Positions 24,768 to 34,900 of a stretch of 64,000 nucleotides of DNA are shown one piece after another. Under the pieces are notes generated by a model, which did no database searches, was not told the DNA's origin, and saw only the letters and a program-made list of their open reading frames with translations. The stretch is from the NCBI GenBank assembly GCA_030263665.1, contig SZPK01000008.1, forward strand, positions 310,001-374,000, written 5' to 3'. This stretch comes from Villigracilis sp024434165 (GTDB lineage: Bacteria > Chloroflexota > Anaerolineae > Anaerolineales > Villigracilaceae). How positions within the stretch are numbered: position 1 is the stretch's first letter; each line of letters opens with the position of its first letter. The position numbers were made by a program, and so were the translations under genes.

Positions 24768-26831
24768 ATGGTTCCCGAAAAGATTGGGCGTTACGAAATC
24801 AAGTCTGAATTGGGGCGCGGCGGGTTTGCCACCGTCTATCGCGCCTACGACCCGCGCTTCGAGCGCGAGGTCGCCATCAAATTCCTGCCGCCGGAACTAA
24901 TTCACGCCGACCCGCAGTTCCGCCTGCGTTTCGAGCGCGAGGCGAAGATCATCGCCCAGTTGGAACATCCCTCCATCGTGCCGGTCTACGACGTGGGCGA
25001 GGAGAACAACCAGCCGTATTTCGTGATGCGCTACATGGGCGGCGGTTCGCTTTCGGAGCGGATCAAGGAGCATACCTTCACCATCGAAGAGGCGCTGAAG
25101 GTGCTCGAACAGATCGCGCCCGGACTGGATGAGGCGCACTCCAAAGGTATCATCCACCGCGACCTCAAACCGGCGAACATCCTTTTCACCAACAAGAACG
25201 TCCCGCTCATCTCCGATTTTGGAATCGCAAAATTCAGTCAGGCAGAGGCGGGCAACGTCACCGGCAGCGCCATCATCGGCACGCCCGCCTATATGGCTCC
25301 CGAGCAGGCGGCTGGCGAGGCGGTTGACGGGCGCGCGGACGTTTACGCGCTGGGCGTCATCCTCTACGAAATGCTGATCGGCAAACAGCCCTACAAGGCA
25401 GATACCCCGCTGGGGCTGGCGCTCAAACACATCACCGAGCCCGTGCCGCGCATTCTGGAAGCCAACCCCAACCTGCCGGCGTGGATGGAAAAGGTCATCT
25501 CCACCGCCATGGCAAAAGACCCGGACGACCGCTTCTCGACTGCGGTCGAGATGGTCGAAACCATCAAGGCGTTCCTGCGCGGAGAGAACCCCAACATCCG
25601 CAGGTCGGGCGATACGCTCAAGGTCTCGCCGTACAACCAAACGGCGGTTGCCAAAAAGGGACGGGTTCAAAGAAAACGCAGTCCTGTGCCTGCCATCCTG
25701 GGGGGCTTGCTGTTGGCGGGATTAATCGGCGGCGGCGCATTCCTCTTTCTCAACGCCGGACAATTCCCGTTCACGATCGAAGCGCCCGCGTCCACCTCCA
25801 CCAGCGAACCGTCCACGGCGACATCCGCCCCATTGCTCGAAGCGACGGCGACGATATCCATCACCGAAACGGTCATTCCCACCGAAACCCAGCACGCTGC
25901 GCCAGCCCTGCCCGTCATCGGCGGTGCGGATAAGATCGCCTTCCTGCGCAACAACGACATCTACGTCATGAACGTGGACGGCTCGGATTTGCAGCAGGTC
26001 ACCACCGACGGCGCGGCGAAGTTCAACCTGCAATGGCTGCCGGACGGAAAAACCATTCTGTACCTCACTGGCAAAACCGCCCGCACGGTGGATATCGAAA
26101 CCCTGCGCGAAGACATCATCATCAACTTCCTCTCCGCCGAGTATTTCGAATCGTTCAGCGTCTCGCCCGACGGCGCACAGGTGGCGCTGGCGTTGAACCG
26201 CGAACTTTTTGTCGTGCCGTTCGATATCGAAAAACTCAAAACGGTCAACAAAAAGAGCGCCCTGCTCGATATGAAGGGCTGTCTCTTCTTCGACGAACTT
26301 GCAGTCAAGGATGCGCTCTGGTCGGACGACGGCACACGGCTCGCCATCAAGTATCTCGCCAACGCGAGGGGCACGTTTGCCGATACCATCCGCATCATGG
26401 ATATTTCGAAATGCGGCGGCGCCGAACCCGCGCGCATTGACGACTTCCCCGGCGCGTGGTTCCAGTTCAGCAACGAGATCGTCAACTTCGACTACGACGG
26501 CGACATGGTCTTCTTCATCAACAGCGGCGTGCGCAACGCCGGTTTCGGCGACCTCGTTTTCTACAACGCCCTCACGCACAAATTCGAAAAAGCCGCGCCC
26601 TACGAAGGCAACTGCTGTTACCGCGACGCCGCCTTCAGCCCCGACGGTACATACGTCATCTTCGCATTTCAGGATATCCGCCTCGGCACCGAAAGCCCCA
26701 TCAAACTCTATTACATCCCGTCGGATTCGATCTCGACCAAACGCATCCTCGAACCCCTGCCCCTGCCCGAAGGCTTCTTCACCAAACGCAACGACGCTCC
26801 CATGCCCGTTTTGCGTCCCGCCCAACCATGA
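24768..26831 (+). CDS. Membrane Ser/Thr protein kinase with beta-propeller exterior
   Basis: 687 aa. The N-terminal Hanks-type kinase has a Gly-rich loop LGRGGFATVY, catalytic Lys38 (VAIKF), HRDLKPANI (Asp132), DFGIAKF and APEQ activation segment end, so it looks active. A Lys/Arg-rich juxtamembrane stretch leads to one membrane helix (PAILGGLLLAGLIGGGAFLFL), a Thr/Ser linker and an extracytoplasmic TolB/WD40-like repeat region (NNDIYVMNVDGSDLQQVT, WSDDGTRLAIKY, FSPDGTYVIFAF). It probably senses an external cue and phosphorylates cytoplasmic proteins. Confidence 0.93.
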   Translation: MVPEKIGRYEIKSELGRGGFATVYRAYDPRFEREVAIKFLPPELIHADPQFRLRFEREAKIIAQLEHPSIVPVYDVGEENNQPYFVMRYMGGGSLSERIKEHTFTIEEALKVLEQIAPGLDEAHSKGIIHRDLKPANILFTNKNVPLISDFGIAKFSQAEAGNVTGSAIIGTPAYMAPEQAAGEAVDGRADVYALGVILYEMLIGKQPYKADTPLGLALKHITEPVPRILEANPNLPAWMEKVISTAMAKDPDDRFSTAVEMVETIKAFLRGENPNIRRSGDTLKVSPYNQTAVAKKGRVQRKRSPVPAILGGLLLAGLIGGGAFLFLNAGQFPFTIEAPASTSTSEPSTATSAPLLEATATISITETVIPTETQHAAPALPVIGGADKIAFLRNNDIYVMNVDGSDLQQVTTDGAAKFNLQWLPDGKTILYLTGKTARTVDIETLREDIIINFLSAEYFESFSVSPDGAQVALALNRELFVVPFDIEKLKTVNKKSALLDMKGCLFFDELAVKDALWSDDGTRLAIKYLANARGTFADTIRIMDISKCGGAEPARIDDFPGAWFQFSNEIVNFDYDGDMVFFINSGVRNAGFGDLVFYNALTHKFEKAAPYEGNCCYRDAAFSPDGTYVIFAFQDIRLGTESPIKLYYIPSDSISTKRILEPLPLPEGFFTKRNDAPMPVLRPAQP

Positions 26832-26897
26832 CCCGCAGATGAAACAGATCGAAATCATCTTTGTATTAAGCGCCCAGCCGAATAACCAATCCTGGTC

Positions 26898-27179
26898 ATG
26901 GAATCAGGGAGTTGCTCCAAAAATACGCCGGCAAGCCGGCTGACTCCAGAGTTATATGGAATCAGGGAGTGCTCCAAAAATACGCCGGCAAGCCGGCTGA
27001 CTCCAGAGTTATATGGAATCAGGGAGTGCTCCAAAAATACGCCGGCAAGCCGGCTGACTCAGGGTTATATGGAATCAGGGAGTTGCTCCAAAAATACGCC
27101 GGCAAGCCGGCTGACTCCAGAGTTATATGGAATCAGGGGGTTGTTCCAAAAATACGCCGGCAAGCCGGCTGACTCCAGA
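26898..27179. repeat. Five-copy minisatellite, 56-58 bp unit
   Basis: Copies begin at 26898, 26956, 27013, 27069 and 27127. Each unit reads ATGGAATCAGGGAG, then CTCCAAAAATACGCCGGC, AAGCCGGCTGACTCC and AGAGTTAT. CTCC and GGAG ends plus GCCGGC...GCCGGC give every unit strong self-pairing. Units differ by one- or two-base indels, so the frame changes between copies and coding is unlikely. It fills the gap between the kinase and pyrD; nothing else is seen at 26832-27195. Confidence 0.9.
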
Positions 27180-27195
27180 ATGATTCGGATTGGTT

Positions 27196-28251
27196 CTAAA
27201 GCGACTTCACGATCTCCTTCACCAACGCAGGTCCGCGATAGATCAAACCGGTATACACCTGCACCAGCGCCGCCCCGGCATCGAGGCGGCGTTTTGCATC
27301 GTCGGGATTCATGATCCCGCCTGCGCTCACCACCGGGATTTTCCCGTTCACGCGCTTCACGGTTTGACGAAGAACCGCCTCGCTTCGGACCCGCAGCGGG
27401 GCGCCGCTCAACCCGCCTGATTCTCCCCTTGAGCCCGACCTCAATCCCTCGCGCGCAAGGGTCGTGTTGGTGACGATGATGCCGTCCATCATGGCATGGA
27501 GGATGACCTCGATGGCGTCGTCCAATTCGGAGTCCATCAGGTCCGGCGCGAGTTTGACCAGCACCGGCAGCCGCTTCTGCAAACTCTCCTCCTCCAATTT
27601 GCGCTGTGCATGGATTTGGAACAGCAGTCCTTCCAGCGCCGCCCGTCCCTGCAATTGACGCAGTCCGACCGTGTTGGGCGAACTGACGTTGATGGTCAGG
27701 TAATCGGCATAGGGCGAGAAGTTCTGCACGAGCGCGAGATAATCCAGCACCGCCTCCTCGTTGGGCGTGGATTTGTTCCTGCCGAGGTTGACTCCCAGAA
27801 TCGTGCTCCTGCGGGCAAGCCAGCGCACGGCAGGAGAATTTTCCTCGCGCGCCCGATACGCCCGCAGCTGCCTTTCGACGTAGGCTGCGCCTTTGCCGGG
27901 AAACCCCATCCGGTTGATGACCGCCTCATCCTCCGGCAGGCGGAAGACGCGCGGTTTGGGGCTGCCCTCCTGCGCCAGCGGCGTGACCGTGCCAACCTCC
28001 ACGTGACCGAAGCCCAGCGCCGCGAGTCCGCGCACGGCGACGCCGTCCTTGTCGTATCCCGCCGCGAGCCCAACCGGATTTTTGAACGTCAGCCCGAAGG
28101 CTTTCACCGGCTTGGGTCTGGCATAATACAAAAGCGATAACAACCAGCGCGCGGGCGGAACATACCCCGCCAGGCGCAAAGCATTAAGCGTGAGGGCATG
28201 AGCCCGTTCGGGTTCGAGTCGGAAGAGCAGCGGGCGGAGGAGGTTATACAA
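27196..28251 (-). CDS. pyrD: Dihydroorotate dehydrogenase (quinone), class 2
   Basis: FMN enzyme oxidising dihydroorotate to orotate in pyrimidine synthesis, with quinone as acceptor. The N-terminal helices (MYNLLRPLLFRLEPERAHAL) are the membrane-association segment of class 2. Core motifs are GLAAGYDKDG, NRMGFPGKG, NLGRNKST, TINVSSPNT (catalytic Ser), KLAPDL, TNTTLAR and VSAGGI. Length is 351 aa. Its start overlaps the upstream gene by eight bases. Confidence 0.95.
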   Translation of the reverse strand: MYNLLRPLLFRLEPERAHALTLNALRLAGYVPPARWLLSLLYYARPKPVKAFGLTFKNPVGLAAGYDKDGVAVRGLAALGFGHVEVGTVTPLAQEGSPKPRVFRLPEDEAVINRMGFPGKGAAYVERQLRAYRAREENSPAVRWLARRSTILGVNLGRNKSTPNEEAVLDYLALVQNFSPYADYLTINVSSPNTVGLRQLQGRAALEGLLFQIHAQRKLEEESLQKRLPVLVKLAPDLMDSELDDAIEVILHAMMDGIIVTNTTLAREGLRSGSRGESGGLSGAPLRVRSEAVLRQTVKRVNGKIPVVSAGGIMNPDDAKRRLDAGAALVQVYTGLIYRGPALVKEIVKSL

Positions 28252-28720
28252 CAGGCTGCCTTTCCTTTTTTCCCTTCTTCAGCATCGCAACGGTTCGAGC
28301 CGCCCGGCGCTCGCGGGTCTCCGGTTTCTTCGCCTCAGTGATGTACCCGACATACTCCCTTTGGTGAGAATATGGGAGTTTTTCGAAGAACGCCTTCGCC
28401 TCCTTCTCGCCTTTGAACGCTTTCTTCAACTCGTCCGGGATTTCCACCACACGCGGTTCGGCATCCAATTCCACCGTGACCCGGATCTCATCGCCGAACG
28501 ACTTCCCGATCTGTTCACGGATGCTTTTCAGGACGATGAGGATGTGCCGTTCGCCGCCCATGCGCGTCAAAATCCCGCGATAAGCCGCGCCTTCGATATC
28601 CGCCCTGATCCTGGGGCGCTTCGAGCCGAGCGCCTCTTCCACATCGAAGGGAACTTCCACGAACGCCCCGCCCCCGCCCGCGTTCTGGATAACGGCTTTG
28701 AAGGTGTGCTTGTTTTTCAT
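28244..28720 (-). CDS. DUF1905 / YdeI-type protein
   Basis: 158 aa. The N-terminal DUF1905 beta-barrel (FKAVIQNAGGGGAFVEVPFDVEEA) is joined to a C-terminal YdeI/OmpD-associated helical tail (FFEKLPYSHQREYVGYITEAKKPETRERRAARTVAML). Biochemical role unknown; relatives are annotated as bacteriocin-protection proteins on weak grounds. It is translationally coupled to pyrD downstream. Confidence 0.88.
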   Translation of the reverse strand: MKNKHTFKAVIQNAGGGGAFVEVPFDVEEALGSKRPRIRADIEGAAYRGILTRMGGERHILIVLKSIREQIGKSFGDEIRVTVELDAEPRVVEIPDELKKAFKGEKEAKAFFEKLPYSHQREYVGYITEAKKPETRERRAARTVAMLKKGKKERQPVV

Positions 28721-28765
28721 AAGAACCTCGAATCGAATTTTAGCATGCGGGCGGGGCAGACGCTC

Positions 28766-30745
28766 CTACTCGCTCAAATCAACCGGCTCGCCGCCGTATT
28801 CGCCGGTGACGCGCAGGGAGCCGTCGCCGCTGCGGGTGTAGGTGAGCGTGCCGTCCCTATCTCCCGTCACCGTTACATCGAGGGTGAAGGTGTCTTCGTC
28901 GAAGTTTTGGGAACCGCTGCCGGTGAGGACAAAGCCCTCTATGAAGGAGCAGTTGTCGAGTTGGAAGGAAGCGCCGGGCTCCGTCCCCTCGAAGGCGATG
29001 GAACCGCCGAAGGCGCATCCGACAGCGAGGGATTCCACTCCATCCCAATAATAATATTCCGGCAGGTAGTAAATTTCATTATCGAGCGCGTAGAAGACCT
29101 CCAACAGGTTCGCAGACTCGGAGACACTCAACGGCAGGAGCGGGACGAATTCACTGACCACCGCCCCCTCGCAGGCGGTTTCGCGCCGGGGCGGAAGTTC
29201 GCCATCCACGAGGAAGTTCGTCACGAGGTCGTCAATACACGAAACGCCGCGCCCAAAGATGACATGCGGACCGCCCGCCTGTGTGATGAGGTAGGCGTTG
29301 GGCAGACGGCTGAACACAGTTTGCCCGTTTGAAACCGGCGTGGCGGGGTCGGCTTCGGCGGCAAGGACCAGGGTCGGGATATCCGCCGTCAGCGGAGCGG
29401 GACGCGCGGTATCGGTATTTTCGGAGCGCCAAAATACGCAGGGCAGGTCGCCGTAGAAAATGGAGGAGAAGTGAGGCAGGCTGGCGTCCAGTTCATCGCC
29501 CGCGCGCAGGTAGGCTTCGGCGCGCTCCTCCGGCGTGCCGCTGAAGTAGGTATAGTCCTGACATTCCACACCGTAATAGACCGCGTCGGAATAGGAGGGA
29601 TCGGGAATTGCCGCAAGGGTTTCGGGGTCGAGCGAGAAGGCGTTGTACAAAATGCGCGCCATGGGGACGATGTCTTTACTGCGTGAGTACGCTGCCAGCG
29701 CGCGCAGAAAGATCATGCGGGAATCTTCCGAATACAAATAGGACGCGGCGCTGCTTTCGAGGTCGGAGAAGGTAAACATGCGCTCCTCGAACCGCCCGCT
29801 TGGGCGCGGGAAGTCGAAGGCGATGGGCGCCTGTTTCAGCGTCTGCGCCAGTTGGTCGTATGCGGCAACGGCATCGCCGCCGCCCATGCTTTCGGCGCAG
29901 AGATCGTCGTCGTTGCAGGCTTGCAGGGTTGCGGCAAGCACGTCGCTGAACGCCTGCGCCTGCACGGCAAGGAACTCCGTGCCTGAAAGCGTGAGGTCCA
30001 CCGTGCCGTCGAGGATCAAACCGGCGAGCCGGTCGGGATGCGCGGCGGCGTAGGTCTGCGCGTATTGCGTGCCGTAACTTTCGCCGTACAGCCAGATTTT
30101 TTCATCGCCGAACAAAACGCGCAGGGCTTCGAGGTCCTCCACCGCCTGCGCCGTGCCGAGATACGGGAGCATTTCGGGGTTCCCCATCTCCGCCGCACAA
30201 TCGGATGCAAAACGGCGCGCGGCATCCACAGCGGCGCGCTCGCCTTCGGGCGTGGCAGCGTCTATTTCGGTGAGGTAAAACTCAGCCGCCGCCTCGGCGC
30301 ACTGCAGGTTTCCAGACATCCCCACGCCGCGCTGGTCGAAGAACACGATATCGAAATGCTCGGGAATCGCGGGGTCGAAGGATGCGGTGTACGCATCCGC
30401 GCTGGCGAGTCCCGCCGAGCCGGGTCCGCCTGTGGCGGTAACGAACATGCCCTTGCGTTCGCCCGAAGCGGGGAGGACGGCAAAGACGACGTCCATCGTG
30501 CGGGAATCATTGGAATCGAAATGATTCAGCGGCACGGTGATGGTGACGCAGGTAAAGTCGCTCTCCGGGCAGGGAGCCCCGCCGAGTCTTTCCAGACGGG
30601 TAACTGTATCCTCGACCCCAGCCTCCGTTTCGCCGACGGTTGGTTCGACCGCGTCTGTGGGCGCTTCTGGAGTGGTTAGGGTCACTGCCGCGCACGCCTG
30701 CAGGATGAACGAAAGAATCGCAATGCCGGTAAAGATCTTTTTCAT
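28766..30745 (-). CDS. Exported alpha/beta-hydrolase peptidase (TAP-like), lipoprotein
   Basis: 659 aa. Lipobox FILQAC follows a short signal. The alpha/beta-hydrolase fold carries nucleophile motif YGESYGTQYAQ, oxyanion region GPGSAG, catalytic Asp in AAEADPATP and His in GGPHVIFG, as in secreted tripeptidyl aminopeptidases of the S33 family. About 140 extra C-terminal residues form a beta-rich domain. It is likely a surface peptidase that trims short peptides for uptake. Confidence 0.85.
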   Translation of the reverse strand: MKKIFTGIAILSFILQACAAVTLTTPEAPTDAVEPTVGETEAGVEDTVTRLERLGGAPCPESDFTCVTITVPLNHFDSNDSRTMDVVFAVLPASGERKGMFVTATGGPGSAGLASADAYTASFDPAIPEHFDIVFFDQRGVGMSGNLQCAEAAAEFYLTEIDAATPEGERAAVDAARRFASDCAAEMGNPEMLPYLGTAQAVEDLEALRVLFGDEKIWLYGESYGTQYAQTYAAAHPDRLAGLILDGTVDLTLSGTEFLAVQAQAFSDVLAATLQACNDDDLCAESMGGGDAVAAYDQLAQTLKQAPIAFDFPRPSGRFEERMFTFSDLESSAASYLYSEDSRMIFLRALAAYSRSKDIVPMARILYNAFSLDPETLAAIPDPSYSDAVYYGVECQDYTYFSGTPEERAEAYLRAGDELDASLPHFSSIFYGDLPCVFWRSENTDTARPAPLTADIPTLVLAAEADPATPVSNGQTVFSRLPNAYLITQAGGPHVIFGRGVSCIDDLVTNFLVDGELPPRRETACEGAVVSEFVPLLPLSVSESANLLEVFYALDNEIYYLPEYYYWDGVESLAVGCAFGGSIAFEGTEPGASFQLDNCSFIEGFVLTGSGSQNFDEDTFTLDVTVTGDRDGTLTYTRSGDGSLRVTGEYGGEPVDLSE

Positions 30746-30787
30746 TTTCTCTCCATGGATAACTTGCTGCCAGTTTATGAGGACGGC

Positions 30788-31834
30788 TCACGCAGGAAAC
30801 ACCGCCTCGAGCGCGCGCGGAAGTTCATCCCGCCAGAAGGTGTAGTTGTGACCCGCCGGCGCCTCGCGGAAGATAACATTGTATCCGTTATTTTGAAGCA
30901 GCGGCTGGATGCGGCGGTTGTCTTCCAGCAGCCAGTCGAAGTGACCGATGTCCATCCAGATTTTGATTTCACGCGATATCTTCGCGCGAATCAAATCCAC
31001 CGCCACGAAATCCCGCCCTTCCAACCCGAACACGGACGATTGAGCAATCACCTTGCCGAATACTTCCGGCATCCGCAAGCCCGTGTACACGGACATCAAT
31101 CCGCTGAAGGATGCGCCCAGCACGCCATACGCGCCGCGCCTGGTTTTGATGTCAATCAGGTTCAATTTTTTCGCCGCAAACGGCAGGATGGAATGTTCCA
31201 GCGTCATCAGTGTCGCATCGGAACAGGCATATTCCACAGCGCGGCGGTCGCCGCCGTTTTGCAGGAATGCCATTGCAATCGGCTGGATGCGCTTCTCGTG
31301 GATGAGGTTATCCACGATGATGTTGAGGCTGGCGCGCTTGAGATAATCCGTGCCGTCGTAGACGAGCAGGAGCGGAACCGGTTGTTTGACCGGCGGTTGG
31401 TAGAGATGCAATTCACGTTTGCCGTTATCCTGAAGCAGCCACGCATCCACGAGGTGACGTGTCACCCGTCCGCTGGGGATGCCTTTACGCTTGACCGCAT
31501 ACGGGGTCGGCGACGCCCCGGGCATGTAGAAAAAGTGATTGTATGCATTCACGCCGTTGAAGACCGACTGTTTGCTCAACGGGTCTTTGAGGCGCTTCTT
31601 CGTGCGCGGGTCGAGGAAGGCGTATTCGAGATAGGCGGCGGAATCCAGTTCGAGGGTGAAGGTCCACAGGTCGGGGGCAGCGCGCTTCATTTTTTGCGGG
31701 TTGTTCTCCCACTGGTGGATATCGTCAATGAAATACGGCGCGGATTTCCCCTTCCATACGAAGGTGACGCGGTTGCCTTCGATGACGGGATTTCCGTTTG
31801 TGCGGGCGATTTGGAGGAGGGGATGGGTGGGCAT
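30788..31834 (-). CDS. Enterochelin-esterase-like (esterase D/Fes) hydrolase
   Basis: 348 aa. An N-terminal immunoglobulin-like carbohydrate-binding-type region (VTFVWKGKSAPYFIDDIHQWE) precedes an alpha/beta hydrolase domain. Its nucleophile elbow is GASFSGL, with acid in IGHFDWLLED and His in APAGHNYTFWRDELP. No signal peptide, so it acts in the cytoplasm. The substrate could be a siderophore or another ester; family members vary widely. It lies 42 bases upstream of the TAP-like hydrolase gene on the same strand. Confidence 0.85.
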   Translation of the reverse strand: MPTHPLLQIARTNGNPVIEGNRVTFVWKGKSAPYFIDDIHQWENNPQKMKRAAPDLWTFTLELDSAAYLEYAFLDPRTKKRLKDPLSKQSVFNGVNAYNHFFYMPGASPTPYAVKRKGIPSGRVTRHLVDAWLLQDNGKRELHLYQPPVKQPVPLLLVYDGTDYLKRASLNIIVDNLIHEKRIQPIAMAFLQNGGDRRAVEYACSDATLMTLEHSILPFAAKKLNLIDIKTRRGAYGVLGASFSGLMSVYTGLRMPEVFGKVIAQSSVFGLEGRDFVAVDLIRAKISREIKIWMDIGHFDWLLEDNRRIQPLLQNNGYNVIFREAPAGHNYTFWRDELPRALEAVFPA

Positions 31835-31926
31835 GCCCCCATTTTACGACTCTCCGCGCATTGCTGGCAGTGAAAACAAGCCGCGCCAATTTCCGAAACT
31901 TCGAGACCCGCCCGGTTTGTGAACGG

Positions 31927-34900
31927 CTACTGAAACGTAATCTCTTCCACGCGCCAGGTCTCTTCACCCATGAGCTTCTTCAGGCGTTCGAGCAGTTCGG
32001 GGCAGATGCGCGTGGTGTCGTTGGGGAAGTCAATCAGGTGTCCCTTGCCGTTCTCGAAGATCTGAAAGCTGAACTTGTCGCGTCCGTGATACGAGATGAG
32101 CGTGCCATAAAGGGTCTTGATGCGGCGCTTGTCGCGTTCCTTGTCGCCGGTGGGACGCAGGATGATGGTGATCTGCCTGGGCGGGTGATCCTTGTCCTTG
32201 TTCTCCCGGGCAAGCGGAACATACAGCGACGGAATGACCGCTTCATCCCGATCTTCGAGTGGGTTCACCACCCCAGCCTGAGTCAACGCCTCGACGGCGC
32301 GAGCCACCAGCGGGGGAGTCACCGGTTCATCTTTCTTGAACTTCGGCGCAGGTTTCGCGGCGATGGCGGCATCTTCGAACGAGGGCTGCCACTCGGTCTC
32401 CCAGCCTTCGGGGAAGTTTTCGGGCGGCGGGGGCATGTCGTCACCCCTCTCTGTCTCCTCAAATTCCCCTGAAATTTGGGGGGATGCAAGGGGGGTATAA
32501 GATGGCACGGGTTCAGCCGTTTGGTAGGTCACGCTTGCTGCGTGACTTTCTTGCTTGGGGGTGTCTGTCACGCTCAAAGCGTGACCTACGGGATTCGCTT
32601 TCGGCGTGGGATTCTGTCTGGGTATTGCGGCAGGCTTCGGCTGAGTCTGAGGCGACTCCGGGCGGCGGGGGGATTGAGATTCGCTGCGAGCGAGGAGCGG
32701 CTTGGGTGCCGCATCCGCTTTGAGCGTTGAATCCTCCGCCGCTGTCGTCACTTTGATTTCGGTTCTGACCGTATCCACCAAAATCTTGGGCGGGGTCGAG
32801 CCCTGGTCCACTTTGCCTTCGACGATGATGATCTGCCCGACGATCATTTTGTCTTTGGATTGCTCCCAGGTCCTGGGGAAGAGCACGAGTTCGACCGTGC
32901 CCTGGATGTCTTCGATCTGGACGAAGCCCATGGGCTTGCCCGTTTTGGTGGTGTAGGGGCGCACGCCGGTGATGAGACCCGCGACGCGGACTTTTTCTTC
33001 GTGACCGGCTTCGGCAAGTTGACCCGTGAAGTAACTGACGATCTGCGCGAGTGTGGCTTGGTATTCGTTGAGCGGATGGTCGGAGATGTAGAGACCGATG
33101 AGTTCGCGCTCCCAGTTGAGCGTTTCGCGTTTGTCCACGTCTTTGACTTCGGGCAGGTGGATTTCTTCGACCACACCGGTGGTCGTGCCGAAGAGGCTCA
33201 TTTGCCCGACATCGGCGGCGCGGAAGTGGTTGCTGGAGATGGCGACGATGCGGTCGAGCGCGGCGAGGAGCGAAGCGCGGTTGCCAAACGAATCGAGGGC
33301 GCCAACCTTGATGAGACATTCGAGCGAGCGCTTGCCGACGGAACGCAGGTCTACGCGGCGGGCGAAATCGTTGAGGTCGGTGAATTTGCCGTTGGCGAGG
33401 CGTTCGTCAATGATGGGCTGGACGGCGTTCTGACCGACGTTCTTGATGGCGCCCAAACCGAAGCGGATGTGGGGCTTGCCGTCAATATCTTCGATGCTGA
33501 AGTCCCATTCGGAGGCGTTGATGTCTGGCTGCAATACGGGTACGCCCATGCTGCGGGCATCGGCAACATAGAAGGCGACCTTTTCGGTCTGCCCAGCCGA
33601 AGCGGACATGAGCGCGGTCATATATTCGGCGGGGTAGTGGGCTTTGAGGTAGGCGGTCTGGACGGCGATCACACCGTAATCGGCGGCGTGAGATTTGTTG
33701 AAGCCATACCTTGCGAATTCTTCCCAATCGGCGTAGATGGCTTCGGCGGTTTCCTGCGTCATGCCTTTTTCCACCGCGCCTTTGACGAACTTGTTGCGGT
33801 GCTTTTCGATGTCTTCTTTTTTCTTCTTCGAGATCGCCTTGCGCAGTTCATCCGACTCGGAGGGCGTGTACCCGGCGAGTTCCACCGCGGCGCGCATCAG
33901 TTGTTCCTGGTAGACGGGAATGCCGAAGGTGTCTTTGAAGATCGGCTCCATGGCGGGGTGGAGATAGGAGACCTCCGCTTCGCCGTGCATGCGTGCGATG
34001 TAATCGGGGATGAATTGCATGGGTCCCGGGCGGTACAGCGCGACCATCGCAATGATGTTATCGAGGTTCTTCGGCTTCATCTGGACGAGCCAGCGCGTCA
34101 TGCCGCCGCCTTCCACCTGGAATACGCCGGCGGTTTGCCCTGCGCCCATCAACTCGAATGATTTCGGGTCATCAATGGGGATATTGGTTAAATCAAATTT
34201 GATTCCATGCCGTTTGTAGATCAGGTCACAGGCACGCGCCATCACGGTCAGCGTGATGAGACCGAGGAAGTCCACCTTCAACATGCCGAGCGAGTCAAGA
34301 ATGCCCATTTCGAACTGGGTCACCGACTTGATGGGCGTTTCCTCCGAGCCGGAGGTCGGGCGGTGAAGCGGCAGGTATTCGATGATGGGCTTGTCTGAGA
34401 TGACCACACCCGCCGCGTGCGTGCCTGCGTTGCGCACCGTCCCCTCCATTTTGGCGGCAAGGTCAATCACTTCGCGCATCTGCGGGTTTTTGTTGTAGAT
34501 TTCCTTGAACTCGGGCACCGCCATCGCGTCTTCCATGGTGGTGTTGCGCCCCGAAACGAACGGGACCAGTTTGGTGACCCGATCCACTTCGGAGAGGGGC
34601 ACTTCCATCACGCGCGCCACATCGCGGATGGCGGCTTTCGCCCCCATGGTGCCAAAGGTGATGATCTGCGCGACCTTGTCCGAGCCGTATTTGCGCGCGC
34701 AGTATTCGAGCATTTCGTGGCGGCGGTCGTCGCGGAAATCGAGGTCAATATCGGGCATGGAGATGCGCCCGGGATTGAGGAAGCGCTCGAAGATGAGCGA
34801 ATGTTCGAGCGGGTCCACCATCGTGATTTCGAGCGTGTACGCGATGATCGAACCAGCCGCCGAGCCGCGGGCGTTGTACCAGATTCCGTTGTCGCGGGCG

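Noticed and set aside
26898..27179. CRISPR array
   Set aside because: Direct repeats of 56-58 bp follow each other with no spacers and no cas genes; this is a tandem repeat.
26898..27314. Repetitive protein encoded by the minisatellite
   Set aside because: Units of 56, 57 and 58 bp shift the frame between copies, and no ribosome site precedes the first ATG.
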